NCBI RefSeq assembly: GCF_001519065.1
Contig: NZ_KQ954252.1
Coordinates: 267,535 to 331,534, forward strand
DNA: 64,000 nt
Source: Novosphingobium sp. FSW06-99
Lineage (GTDB): Bacteria > Pseudomonadota > Alphaproteobacteria > Sphingomonadales > Sphingomonadaceae
Direction of reading: 5' to 3'
In this document: positions 53,519 to 62,027 of the stretch, piece by piece
Layout of the letters: each line of letters opens with the position of its first letter
Position numbering within the stretch: position 1 is the stretch's first letter
Position numbers and translations under genes: made by a program
The notes under the pieces: model-generated
Told to the model about the DNA's origin: nothing
Database searches by the model: none
Seen by the model: only the letters and a program-made list of their open reading frames with translations

Positions 53519-54373
53519 TCAGGCATCGCACAGTCCGCGTATGACCATGTTGATGTCTGTTTGGCCGCGCACCACATTGTCGTGGTCTTCGAATGCAATC
53601 CAGCCTTCGTTGAAACCGTCAAGCATCTGGGCACGCGGGACGGGATTGTGCATGCCCTGTGCGGTGAAAAGCGTCTCCCACTGATCGCGCGCGATCGGCT
53701 CTGCGCGCACGGGCCGCCCCAGTGCGTTTGCAAATGCGGCCGCAATATCATTGGGGCTCGTTCGAGCCGGGCCTTCAAGCTCGACGATACGCGGACCGGT
53801 CCAGGTCTCTTGCAGCAATTGCGCCGCGATCCGGCCGACGTCGGCGGTTGCCACCATGGGCACCGCCTGGTCGAGCGGCTGAAGAAAACTGCCGATCACG
53901 CCTTCACGCGCGGCCGGTACATCCCACAGCGCATTTTCCATGAACCATGCCGCGCGCAAAAAGCAGACCGGCATGTCCAGCGCACCCAGCGCCCGTTCGA
54001 CCTCGCCCAACTGGCCGAGCAGATTGGGCTGGCTGGCTTGCGCGCCGATGGTCGAAAGGCACACGATCCGTTGCGGACGCGCGGCGGTGATCGCCTTGGT
54101 CAAGGCGGCAATGATGACCTTGATTTCAGGGAAGCCTGGCTGCGGATCGAAATTCGGCGGAATCAGGATGAATACCGCCTCTGCACCGGTCAGCGCCGTG
54201 GTCAGCGCGGCGGCATCGGCAATATCGGCATATGCAATCGCACATCCCCGTGACGACCAGTCTGCTGCCTTGGCGCGATCGCGCAGCACAGCCCGGACCT
54301 TTTGCCCGGCATCAAGCAAGGTCTGCGCAACCACGCCACCGACTTTGCCGGTTACACCCAGTATTGCGTACAT
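53519..54373 (-). CDS. NmrA-like NAD(P)-binding protein
   Basis: 284 residues. Rossmann start 'YAILGVTGKVGGVVAQTLLDAGQKVRAVLRD', 'YADIADAAALTTALTGAEAVFILIPPNF' and 'IVCLSTIGAQA' are typical of the NmrA/atypical SDR group, which contains redox sensors and NADPH:quinone-type reductases. The Tyr of classical SDR catalysis is absent. ATG at 54373 with AGGAG eight bases upstream. Second gene of an SDR-NmrA operon, 28 bases after the SDR, divergent from a LysR gene. Confidence 0.87.
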   Translation of the reverse strand: MYAILGVTGKVGGVVAQTLLDAGQKVRAVLRDRAKAADWSSRGCAIAYADIADAAALTTALTGAEAVFILIPPNFDPQPGFPEIKVIIAALTKAITAARPQRIVCLSTIGAQASQPNLLGQLGEVERALGALDMPVCFLRAAWFMENALWDVPAAREGVIGSFLQPLDQAVPMVATADVGRIAAQLLQETWTGPRIVELEGPARTSPNDIAAAFANALGRPVRAEPIARDQWETLFTAQGMHNPVPRAQMLDGFNEGWIAFEDHDNVVRGQTDINMVIRGLCDA

Positions 54374-54401
54374 GTCCGATCTCCTTTTCGGATAGAAACT
54401 G

Positions 54402-55142
54402 TTATTTCGTCCAGGGGCTCGCGCCCTGGTCCCACATTGACTGCTGGCCGCGTTCGAATGCGGCGCGATCTGCGGCAAGCGCGTCATGAATTTCAATTGC
54501 GCTGCTGTCGGCCAGGACGTGGTCTTCGCCGACGCGCAGGCCATGCAGCGCCTGATCGGCGACGTCTTGAGCCCTGCTTTTCGGTCCGGCAACGTGTCGC
54601 GCCATGTCGGTGTCGATGAACCCGGCATGGACGCCCAGGACCCGCGTTCCCTGGCCGCAAAGCTCGATCCGAAGCGCATTGGTCACCGCCAGTGCCGCAT
54701 GTTTCGACGTACAGTAGGTGGCGTTGAACGGGTTGACGAACCAGCTCGCGACAGACAGCACGTTGATGATCGCGCCGCCGCCGTTGCGCGCCAGCAAGGG
54801 CGCAAAACTGCGCGCCATCGCCAGCACGCCAAACACGTTGACCTCGATTTCGCGTCGCAGGGCATCGTCCGAACCGGGCGCCAGGATCGGCGTGGTCAGC
54901 ATGATGCCGGCATTGTTGACCAGGATTGTAACATCGGGGCAGTTTTTCGCTGCGGCTGTGATGTCCGTTGGTGACATCACATCAAGGCGCAGTGGCACCA
55001 CGCGCTCGTCCAGATGGCTCGCAGGCTGGCGACATGCGGCATAGACCTTGCCCGCTCCACCGGCCAGCAGTGCGTCGACAAAGGCTTTGCCCAAGCCCCG
55101 GTTGGCGCCTGTTACGAGTGCGACAGCTCCTTCGATGTCCAT
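54402..55142 (-). CDS. Short-chain dehydrogenase/reductase
   Basis: 246 residues. 'LVTGANRGLGKAFVDALL' (cofactor site), 'ILVNNAG', catalytic Ser and Tyr-x3-Lys in 'INVLSVASWF...ATYCTSKHAAL'. ATG at 55142 has AGGAG upstream. Substrate unknown. First gene of the operon divergent from lysR at 55251; a palindrome lies in between. Confidence 0.9.
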   Translation of the reverse strand: MDIEGAVALVTGANRGLGKAFVDALLAGGAGKVYAACRQPASHLDERVVPLRLDVMSPTDITAAAKNCPDVTILVNNAGIMLTTPILAPGSDDALRREIEVNVFGVLAMARSFAPLLARNGGGAIINVLSVASWFVNPFNATYCTSKHAALAVTNALRIELCGQGTRVLGVHAGFIDTDMARHVAGPKSRAQDVADQALHGLRVGEDHVLADSSAIEIHDALAADRAAFERGQQSMWDQGASPWTK

Positions 55143-55214
55143 CTTTGCGGCTCCTGACTGCTTGGCTTGCAATTGATGCTATGCCGCAGCAGAACCATTG
55201 ATTAAAGTGCGCCT

Positions 55215-55232
55215 TCATCACTATACTGATGA
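55215..55232. promoter_or_regulatory. LysR-type site TCATCA-N6-TGATGA
   Basis: Perfect 6-bp inverted repeat with CTATAC spacer, 19 bases before the lysR start and 73 bases before the divergent SDR start. Confidence 0.6.
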
Positions 55233-55250
55233 CTCAAAATCAGGAATGAC

Positions 55251-56150
55251 ATGGCATTCGATGGTCGATTGCTGTCAGGCGTCAGCGTTCTTGCCGCCGT
55301 TATCGAAGGTGGCAGTTTTGTCGCCGCCGCAGAGGCGTTGGGCCTGTCGGCATCGGGCGTCAGTCGATCGATTGCTCGCCTCGAAGAACGCCTGGCCATT
55401 CGCTTGCTCGATCGCACCACGCGTTCGCTCCGTCTGACCGACGAAGGCCGCAGCTTTTACGAACGGGTTGCACCATTGCTCGATGGGATCGGGGAAGCGG
55501 CAGAGTTGGCCTCGGGCAACACAGTGGCCGTCCGCGGAAAATTGCGCGTGAATGTCGATCCCTATTTCTCGCGTCTGGTGCTGGCGCCGCATTTGCCCAA
55601 ATTTCTGTCCAGCCATCCCGATCTGACGCTGGAATTGATTACCAGTGACGATATCGGCGATCTGGTGGCCGATGGCGCGGATCTTGCGGTGCGTTTTGGC
55701 CCCCAGCCGGTATCGTCACAGATCGCGGTGCGTCTGCTGGCTACGCGCATTCTGACGGTCGCAGCGCCAAGCTATATCGCCCGCTGCGGCAGACCGGTTG
55801 TGCCACAGGATCTGGCTGATCATGAATGCATCCAGTTCCGCGATCCGGTCACAAAGCGGCCGTTCGAATGGGAGCTTCATCAAGGCAGGACGATCGTGCC
55901 CGTGACAACCCGGGGCAGGCTGGTCGTGCGCGATGTCGGCACGATGCTGGGCGCGTGCCTGGCCGGTGCGGGCATCGCCCAGGTGCTGGCCCTGGGCGTG
56001 CAGGATCTGCTTGCCCAAGGGCGACTGGTCGATCTGTTTCCTGACTGGCCGGGCGAAACCTTCCCGCTTTATGTCGTGCACACATCGCGTCGGCACCAAT
56101 CGGCCAAGGTACGGGCGTTCATTGCATTTTGCACCGACATCACCGGGTGA
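55251..56150 (+). CDS. LysR-family regulator of the SDR-NmrA operon
   Basis: 299 residues. Winged helix 'LAAVIEGGSFVAAAEALGLSASGVSRSIARLEERLAIRLLDRTTRSLRLT' and a CrgA-like effector domain ('VNVDPYFSRLVLAPHLPKFLSSHPDLTLEL'). Divergent from SDR-NmrA, the usual target arrangement for this group, where such pairs respond to quinones or aldehydes. AGGA five bases before the ATG at 55251. Confidence 0.92.
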   Translation: MAFDGRLLSGVSVLAAVIEGGSFVAAAEALGLSASGVSRSIARLEERLAIRLLDRTTRSLRLTDEGRSFYERVAPLLDGIGEAAELASGNTVAVRGKLRVNVDPYFSRLVLAPHLPKFLSSHPDLTLELITSDDIGDLVADGADLAVRFGPQPVSSQIAVRLLATRILTVAAPSYIARCGRPVVPQDLADHECIQFRDPVTKRPFEWELHQGRTIVPVTTRGRLVVRDVGTMLGACLAGAGIAQVLALGVQDLLAQGRLVDLFPDWPGETFPLYVVHTSRRHQSAKVRAFIAFCTDITG

Positions 56151-56215
56151 ACTGCCAACCCGACAAAGGGATCAGTGCATTTCACGAGCATCGTGCAAAC
56201 ATGATGCGATACCAA

Positions 56216-56752
56216 TCAGGGCTTGTGGTCGTGCCCGTCGGTGGCGTCGGGCGCAGGCCGAAGGCGGGAGATATACCCTGCGACCGCTTCGCGCTCCGGA
56301 AGGGTCAGGGCAGTCGCGACCGCTTTCATAAGGGCGTTGTGACCATCCGGACCAGCGTAATGGGCCAGCCGTGCAAGGATGTAACTGGCTGGCTTGCCCG
56401 CGAGCGGTGGTGCCTTGAGGGCCGGGTTGCCGGCAAGTGTTGCGCCATGGCAAGTGACGCAGGCCGTCGCACCGCCTGCCGATCCTGAGCTGACGATCCG
56501 CTGTGGATCGATATCCTGGGACCATGCGGGCGAAGCGCCAACGACCAACGCCAGCCAAGCTGCGCACATGAAGCGCAGGTCCCTGCGTGCTTGCATCGTT
56601 TTTTGCAAAAAACCCGAGCCCACTTTTTTGCACGATGCTGCCGCGCCAGAGACCGCGCCAAACCCGGTGATCGTCTCGACGACGGCCGGGCGGTCGATGG
56701 ATGAGGCGCTGGCCGGCATCGAACGGCGGCAATGGGGGTTGGTCTTGGTCAT
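56216..56752 (-). CDS. Class I cytochrome c (start uncertain)
   Basis: The heme site 'CVTCH' and a later Met in 'NALMKAVATAL' as axial ligand mark a small c-type cytochrome; 'PPLAGKPASYILARLAHY' is typical of the c4/c553 group. Two starts are possible. The ATG at 56752 has AGGA eight bases upstream and follows the cyclodeaminase-like gene by 35 bases, but adds 52 residues before the signal peptide. The ATG at 56596 begins a normal signal peptide (MQARRDLRFMCAAWLALVV..., cleavage near AWSQ), but has no ribosome-binding site and lies behind a hairpin. The mature protein of about 100 residues should be periplasmic and pass electrons. Last gene of the DauR-like operon. Confidence 0.8.
   Translation of the reverse strand: MTKTNPHCRRSMPASASSIDRPAVVETITGFGAVSGAAASCKKVGSGFLQKTMQARRDLRFMCAAWLALVVGASPAWSQDIDPQRIVSSGSAGGATACVTCHGATLAGNPALKAPPLAGKPASYILARLAHYAGPDGHNALMKAVATALTLPEREAVAGYISRLRPAPDATDGHDHKP
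56593..56638 (-). other. Two-tier hairpin inside the cytochrome reading frame
   Basis: GCATCGT pairs with ACGATGC (outer) and GCAAAAAA with TTTTTTGC (inner), with a 5-base T bulge. It covers the codons before, and the first base of, the alternative ATG at 56596. It also contains the perfect palindrome GTTTTTTGCAAAAAAC at 56598-56613. Confidence 0.6.
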
Positions 56753-56787
56753 GGCATTGTCCTTCCGTTCAAACAGCAGGGGAACTA

Positions 56788-57741
56788 TCAATGCGAGCCG
56801 CCCGACGCAGGGATGCTCGTACACAACCGGCGATAGACTTCGCTTGCGACGCCAACATCCTGCGCTGCAAGCCCGGTCAGATCTACCACGGTCAGTCCTG
56901 TATTGGCGATTTCCGGAGCCGCCAGCAAATCGCCGAGCTGCATCAGGCGCGTGTGGTGCAGGCGGCGCCCCTGGATTTCGCCATGATCCAGGCACAATGC
57001 GATATCGTCACAGACAATCCGGTCGGCACGGTCGATCACATCGGGGTCCAGTTCACGTTTGCCGGGCATATCCGCGCCGACAGCCACGATCAGGCGCACG
57101 TGATCGAGATCGACAGCCTTCAACAAAGGCACGCGCGACGGGGTGCATGTCACGATGGCCCTGGCCTGCGCGGCCACCTCGGACGGACTGTCGCACGGCA
57201 TGGCTTCAAGTCCTGCGGCCCGAAGTTCGTGCACAAGACGCTGTACCGACGATGCCGTCCGCGACCATACTGCAACGCGAGCAATGCGGTTGTGCGCGCA
57301 AATCCGGCGTGCCTGGAACAGCGCCTGGGTCCCCGCACCGAGCACACCGAGCATGTCCGTAGCCGGTGGGGCACAGGCTTCGACCGCCAGCGCGCCGGCC
57401 GCCGCCGTGCGCGCGTCGGTCAGCCAGCCATCGTCGGCCAGCAAGGCAAGCGGCGCGCCGGTTTCTGCCGACAGAACCAGCATCAGGCCATTGCCCGAAG
57501 CCAGCCCCGTGTCGGAATTCCCGTGAAAGCTGGTCGCGACCTTGATGACGAACACGCGAGAGCCCGCAGCATGACCTGATTTTATGTGGCAGTCACCCTG
57601 CGGTTCGGCGAAATGCAGGTGAACAGGTGGTGGCGAGGCGATGTTTCCGTGCGCATGATCGATCAGCGCACGGCGCACAGAGGCAATCACCAGATCGGGC
57701 GTGGCAATCGACCGTATGGCAGCGGCGCTGAAGATGCGCAT
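56788..57741 (-). CDS. Ornithine cyclodeaminase / mu-crystallin family protein
   Basis: 317 residues. 'IKSGH' and 'VATSFHGNSDTGLASGNGLMLVLSAETG' form the substrate part; 'MLGVLGAGTQALFQARRI' is the NAD-binding Rossmann motif. The family includes ornithine cyclodeaminase, ketimine reductases, alanine and N-methyl amino-acid dehydrogenases, and DauB (the NAD(P)H-dependent partner in D-arginine use). The DauR-like regulator two genes upstream favours a DauB-like role. Starts four bases after the aminotransferase stop. Confidence 0.88.
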   Translation of the reverse strand: MRIFSAAAIRSIATPDLVIASVRRALIDHAHGNIASPPPVHLHFAEPQGDCHIKSGHAAGSRVFVIKVATSFHGNSDTGLASGNGLMLVLSAETGAPLALLADDGWLTDARTAAAGALAVEACAPPATDMLGVLGAGTQALFQARRICAHNRIARVAVWSRTASSVQRLVHELRAAGLEAMPCDSPSEVAAQARAIVTCTPSRVPLLKAVDLDHVRLIVAVGADMPGKRELDPDVIDRADRIVCDDIALCLDHGEIQGRRLHHTRLMQLGDLLAAPEIANTGLTVVDLTGLAAQDVGVASEVYRRLCTSIPASGGSH

Positions 57742-57745
57742 GGTC

Positions 57746-58882
57746 TTACGGATAATTGCGCATCACATGGGCGCGCATGGCGGCCAGTCCTTCATCGATC
57801 CCGTTGCGGCCATAGCCCATACGGAACCGATCCGGAGGTGTGGGTGTCAGCGCCGATGCATAGACGGACGGTGGCAACACCACGGCGCCAGCCTCTTCGA
57901 CCAGCCGTCGTGCAAATGCCTCGACACCATCTGCACCTTTGTATCGCGGATAGATCACGATGCCGCCGTCGGGCGTGTAGCTTTCGAACAAGTGGGGAAA
58001 TTCACCGAGAAAGGCCTGGACTTTGGCCAACCCGTCGCGCGCGAGCGCACGCTTGCGTTCCAGGATGGCCTCGGCGCCGTGCAGCGCCACCACGGCCAAC
58101 CGTTCGCTGGGGGCGCTGTTGCAGATCGACAGATAGTGCTTGTAGCGGACCATCCGTTCCAGCAACTCGCGATCGCGGCAGGCAATCCAGCCCACGCGCA
58201 GGCCCGGCAGGCCATAGGCCTTTGACATCACGTTGAGCGACACGCCGCGTTCATAGGCATCGACGGCATGGGGCAGGCGCAGCGCCGGGTCGCGTTCGAT
58301 CAGGCGATAGACTTCGTCGGAAAACAGCCAGATGCCGTGATGGCGGCACAGCTCGACCAGCGCGTCGAAGCGGTCTCGTTCGAGGATCTTGCCGGTCGGG
58401 TTGTGCGGAAAATTGATATAGACCACGCGGGTGTTGGGGCGAATGGCGGCGGCCACCCGATCGATATCCAAAGTCCAGTTCTGATCGGGCTCAAGCGGCA
58501 CTCCGCTGACTTCGCATATCGACAGCGGCACGCTTTCTGCCGACTGATAGTTGGGGGTGACCACGATGGCATGCGCGCTGCGATCAAGCAGCACGCGATA
58601 GAACGCATAGAGTCCTTCCTCTGCGCCTGCGAAACACAGCACATCCTCGGGCGCGCAAAGGTCATACGTCGCGGCGATCGCCGCCCGCAGGTCGGGCGCG
58701 CCATATGGTTCTGTATAGCCCAAAGGCTGTTCCAGAAAACGATCGAGCGCATCCGGGCCGGTCAGCGCCAGCAGATCCCTGATCGACATCGTCTGGGCGT
58801 CCGACGCCGTCATGTGGTGTCTGGCGGCAAATTCCCAACGCCCGAGGTACGTTTCAAGGCGGAATTCAGGCAATGTGGTCAT
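57746..58882 (-). CDS. PLP aminotransferase, capreomycidine-synthase-like
   Basis: 378 residues, fold-type I class I/II. 'YINFPHNPTGKIL' (Asn of the PLP site), 'FSDEVYRLIE' (Asp), 'VMSKAYGLPGLRVGW' (Schiff-base Lys) and 'RFRMGYGR' (Arg binding the carboxylate). The N-terminus ('DLLALTGPDALDRFLEQPLGYTEPYGAPDLRAAI') resembles, from memory, the VioD/capreomycidine synthase branch, which uses hydroxyarginine. ATG at 58882 overlaps the regulator stop (ATGA), so the two are co-translated. Confidence 0.87.
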   Translation of the reverse strand: MTTLPEFRLETYLGRWEFAARHHMTASDAQTMSIRDLLALTGPDALDRFLEQPLGYTEPYGAPDLRAAIAATYDLCAPEDVLCFAGAEEGLYAFYRVLLDRSAHAIVVTPNYQSAESVPLSICEVSGVPLEPDQNWTLDIDRVAAAIRPNTRVVYINFPHNPTGKILERDRFDALVELCRHHGIWLFSDEVYRLIERDPALRLPHAVDAYERGVSLNVMSKAYGLPGLRVGWIACRDRELLERMVRYKHYLSICNSAPSERLAVVALHGAEAILERKRALARDGLAKVQAFLGEFPHLFESYTPDGGIVIYPRYKGADGVEAFARRLVEEAGAVVLPPSVYASALTPTPPDRFRMGYGRNGIDEGLAAMRAHVMRNYP

Positions 58883-59502
58883 CGGTTGCTACTCCGTGCG
58901 GCCGCCAGGCGTTTGTAAAGCGTGGCGCGTGAAACGCCCAGGGCCGTTGCGATATGGTCGGCGGCCTTGCGAATGGAAAAGAAGCCACGCGAATCGAGTA
59001 CGGCCGTCAGCGCAATCAGATCGGCGGTGGTCAGCCCTGCCAGCGACGCACTGCGCTGCGACAGGAATTCGGCGATCTGGGCGTTGATCTGCTCGCGCCA
59101 ATCGGCGGGAAACAAGTGCTCTGCGCGCGGGGCCGTTGCCGCTGGCATCAGCATCAGCCGTTCAAGCATGGCGTGCGCCTGCGCCAGCGCCGACACATCT
59201 AGATTGATGCACAGCAGCCCCGCCGGGCTGCCGTCGTGCCCCGCAATCGACACCGACACCGATTTCAGGGCGCGCCCGTCATAGTTGGTCTTGGCATATG
59301 GGCCGATCACCGGTCCTGCAAACGGCTTCAGATCGGCAGTTTCGTTCAATGCGGGATCGCCCGCCCGCCGCTTTGAAAAAGCCCCGGCGATATGGAGGAT
59401 CACATCCTGATCCAGATCGTGCACCACGACCTCCGCCTGCGGCTGCAACAACACGGCGACCGCATCGGCAATGGCAAAATAAGGTTCCGGGTTCCAGCGC
59501 AT
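58879..59502 (-). CDS. YheO/DauR-family transcriptional regulator
   Basis: 207 residues. An N-terminal PAS-like YheO domain ('FAIADAVAVLLQPQAEVVVHDLDQDVILHIAGAFSKRRAGDP', 'GRALKSVSVSI') is followed by a C-terminal helix-turn-helix ('GFFSIRKAADHIATALGVSRATLYKRLA'). DauR, the best-known member, represses D-arginine catabolic genes. Here it heads its own operon. The ATG at 59502 lies very close to a TTGACA-N17-TATGGA promoter-like sequence, so the message may be nearly leaderless. Confidence 0.9.
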   Translation of the reverse strand: MRWNPEPYFAIADAVAVLLQPQAEVVVHDLDQDVILHIAGAFSKRRAGDPALNETADLKPFAGPVIGPYAKTNYDGRALKSVSVSIAGHDGSPAGLLCINLDVSALAQAHAMLERLMLMPAATAPRAEHLFPADWREQINAQIAEFLSQRSASLAGLTTADLIALTAVLDSRGFFSIRKAADHIATALGVSRATLYKRLAAARSSNR

Positions 59503-59525
59503 GTCGCATCCATAAGTCTCAATTT

Positions 59526-59552
59526 ACAAATTGTCAATATAAGACAATTTGT
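59526..59552. promoter_or_regulatory. Operator: ACAAATTGTC-N7-GACAATTTGT
   Basis: Perfect 10-bp inverted repeat with 7-base spacer, 24 bases upstream of the DauR-like start and overlapping a TTGACA element on the minus strand. Very AT-rich compared with the surroundings. Likely autoregulatory site. Confidence 0.7.
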
Positions 59553-59763
59553 CTAAAAGAGATGGACGCACCACCAGGTTTGCCGCTGGCGCGCGCTCGG
59601 TCATCAGCGATTGCGCGCATTGTCGAAGCAAGTGTGTGCCAGGATTGATTTTGCACACGGTGTCGCGATCTCTCTTTGCGGATGCCGGCGCCACACGCTT
59701 GCAAAGGTGACGCAGCGCTTCGCTTTGGGGTAGGACATCGTTGCGCAAGGGAGCGTTCGATTC

Positions 59764-60690
59764 ATGGATTATTTTGCAGCGCTCAGGTTTTTTACGCGCT
59801 CGGCCGCGCTCGGAAGTTTTTCGAGGGCGGCGGAAGAGGAAGCCGTGAAAGTCTCGACAGTCTCCCGCCATATCCGCGCACTGGAAGCCGATGTCGGGGC
59901 AGCCCTGTTCAATCGATCGACCCGGCGTCTGCATCTGACAGAAGCCGGGCGCACGCTTCACACCCGGGCGCATGGCATCCTGGCCGACCTTGACGATGCG
60001 CGCAGCGCGACGCGCGAACTGAATTCGCGACCGCAGGGCCTTTTGCGGGTAACCGTGCCGGGCACCTTTGGCAGGCGCCATGTCATGCCGCATCTTTCGG
60101 ATTTCCTTGGGCTTTATCCCGATATCAGGCTGGATTTGACGATCGAAAACCGGACGATCGATCTGATCGAGGCGGGTATCGACGTCGCGATACGCACCGG
60201 GACACTGCGCGATTCATCGCTGATTGCCAGGCGTCTTGGCGCGCACCAACGCATTCCCGTGGCGAGCCCGGCGTACCTTGCCAATCATGGCCCGGTTGCC
60301 CAGCCAGAGGATCTGCAGGCGCTTGACGCCATGAACTTTGCATCGACCTCCGATCTTACCTGGTATTGCCGCCCGTCCGGTTCCACGCCGGCCGACTTGC
60401 GCGGGGTGACGATGGCCGGATGGATCAGGATCAACGACTACGACGCGCTGTTGCAGGCGACCATCGACGGGTTGGGCGTGGCGCTGTTGCCGCGATGGCT
60501 GGTTGCGGGCGCGATCGAAGCCGGAACGCTGGTGGCGCTGCTGCCCGGTTACACATGGTCGGTTGATACGACCTGGGGAGAAACGGCGATCTGGGCGGTT
60601 TACCCGCCCAAGCGGATCGTCTCTCCCAAAGTGCGCGTTTTTATCGATTTTGTGGCGCAGCGGGTCCGGGACCAGCATGATTGGCAGTAA
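59764..60690 (+). CDS. LysR-family regulator
   Basis: 308 residues. 'FFTRSAALGSFSRAAEEEAVKVSTVSRHIRALEADVGAALFNRSTRRLHLT' is the winged helix; the effector domain follows ('GLLRVTVPGTFGRRHVMPHLSDFLGLYPDI'). Divergent from the DauR-like operon and upstream of a cupin gene in the same direction (292 bases away); either could be its target. GGGAG about ten bases before the ATG. Confidence 0.9.
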   Translation: MDYFAALRFFTRSAALGSFSRAAEEEAVKVSTVSRHIRALEADVGAALFNRSTRRLHLTEAGRTLHTRAHGILADLDDARSATRELNSRPQGLLRVTVPGTFGRRHVMPHLSDFLGLYPDIRLDLTIENRTIDLIEAGIDVAIRTGTLRDSSLIARRLGAHQRIPVASPAYLANHGPVAQPEDLQALDAMNFASTSDLTWYCRPSGSTPADLRGVTMAGWIRINDYDALLQATIDGLGVALLPRWLVAGAIEAGTLVALLPGYTWSVDTTWGETAIWAVYPPKRIVSPKVRVFIDFVAQRVRDQHDWQ

Positions 60691-60982
60691 GCTGCTACCC
60701 ACACTCGGGAGCACATCGATCCAGTTGATATCACGATCGACTGCTTGACTGACCGGCAGCGGTGCCGCGGCATTTGCGGATGTGTTCACGATTGATCCCC
60801 GATGCGCATGCGGGACTTGCCGTCCGTCAGTGGGGGTTTGTCTGCACGGCTCGACAGGGGTCGGTCCATACCCCGATGCGCAACAATCATTTGCCGATCG
60901 GGTACTTCATTCGAACCGCGGCGAGGCAGACAGTCGGGACAAACGCCACCCTGACCTGACGCTTCACAATCGGAGAACCACG

Positions 60983-61942
60983 ATGACCATGCTCGATTTG
61001 CCTTCCGCCGACATTGACGCGGACGATGATGCGATCGTTGTTGCACAAGATAGCCAAGGGCTGTTTTATGAATACAGCAAGGCTGCAGACCCGATCCGGC
61101 CCAGCCTGACCCCGCGCGTGCCTTTTCGCTTTTTTCCGGCTTCGCTGCATGCCGATGGTCCAACCGGCATCCGGCCGCTTGATCTCAGCACCGAACTGAA
61201 AACCGAAGGCCCGGCGACGAGTCCAGGTCTCAGCGCAAACTTCGTCCGCGTGCTCAAGGGGGAACACCTCGCACTCGCGTCAGTCGCCACATCGATGGTG
61301 TTCTATGTTCTGAAGGGAGAGGGTGCGGCCCACCAGTTGTCGGACCGGTTTGCGTTCGCGCAAGGTGACTTCTTCACGTTTCCGGGCACCGCCGATGTCA
61401 TGCTGATCGCAACCGAAGACACCACGCTCTATTACGTCGATGATGCGCCGTTGCTGCGCTATCTCGGCGTGCGCCCGGTTTGCGCCCGCTTTCAGCCGAC
61501 CATCTACAAAGCTGATCGTGCGAATGCCGAACTTGCCAGGGTCGCGAGCGATCCGGCGGCCTTGCATCGCAGTCGGGTGAGCCTCCTGCTGGGCAACACC
61601 GCGTTCCCGCTGACCCGCACCGTCACCCACACGCTGTGGGCGATGTACGGCCTGATCGGTGCCGGCTCTATCCAGCGGCCCCACCGGCACCAGTCGATCG
61701 CGCTCGACCTGATCGTCGACTGCGCGCCGGGGGTCTATACGCTGGTTGGTCGCGACATCGATGCAGACGGCACCATCGTCAATCCTGTCCGGGTCGACTG
61801 GAAACCGGGCTGTGCCTTCGTGACGCCTCCCGGCTACTGGCATGCCCATTATAACACTTCGGGCAGCGAGGCGCGGTTGATCCCGATTCAGGATGCGGGT
61901 TTGCAGACATATTTGCGTTCGTTGGATATCCGTTTCGCCTGA
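60983..61942 (+). CDS. Cupin-fold protein, possible dioxygenase
   Basis: 319 residues. Two cupin halves: the first ('SMVFYVLKGEGAAHQLSDRFAFAQGDFFTFPG') lacks a clear metal set; the second ('IQRPHRHQSIALDLIVDC' and 'FVTPPGYWHAHYN') keeps HxH and a later His. The organization resembles gentisate/salicylate 1,2-dioxygenase-like bicupins, but key residues cannot be checked by eye. ATG at 60983 has GGAG seven bases upstream; an open frame further 5' lacks a site. A hairpin follows 40 bases after the stop. Confidence 0.78.
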   Translation: MTMLDLPSADIDADDDAIVVAQDSQGLFYEYSKAADPIRPSLTPRVPFRFFPASLHADGPTGIRPLDLSTELKTEGPATSPGLSANFVRVLKGEHLALASVATSMVFYVLKGEGAAHQLSDRFAFAQGDFFTFPGTADVMLIATEDTTLYYVDDAPLLRYLGVRPVCARFQPTIYKADRANAELARVASDPAALHRSRVSLLLGNTAFPLTRTVTHTLWAMYGLIGAGSIQRPHRHQSIALDLIVDCAPGVYTLVGRDIDADGTIVNPVRVDWKPGCAFVTPPGYWHAHYNTSGSEARLIPIQDAGLQTYLRSLDIRFA

Positions 61943-61981
61943 TCCGGACGTCGCACAGCGCGTCGCCACGGGCCGGTGCCG

Positions 61982-62015
61982 ACTTCGAAACGCGCCCTTT
62001 CGCGCGTTTCGAAGT
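61982..62015. terminator. Perfect 14-bp hairpin after the cupin gene
   Basis: ACTTCGAAACGCGC and GCGCGTTTCGAAGT pair perfectly around CCTTTC. There is no T run, so a terminator role is likely but not proven; it also lies 13 bases before the possible mlaA start and could be an operator. Confidence 0.55.
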
Positions 62016-62027
62016 TGACACTGAGGT

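Noticed and set aside
53588..53598. TTCGAATGCAA, matching half of the LacI-regulon operator
   Set aside because: It lies inside the NmrA-like coding sequence, has no other half, and is far from any start codon.
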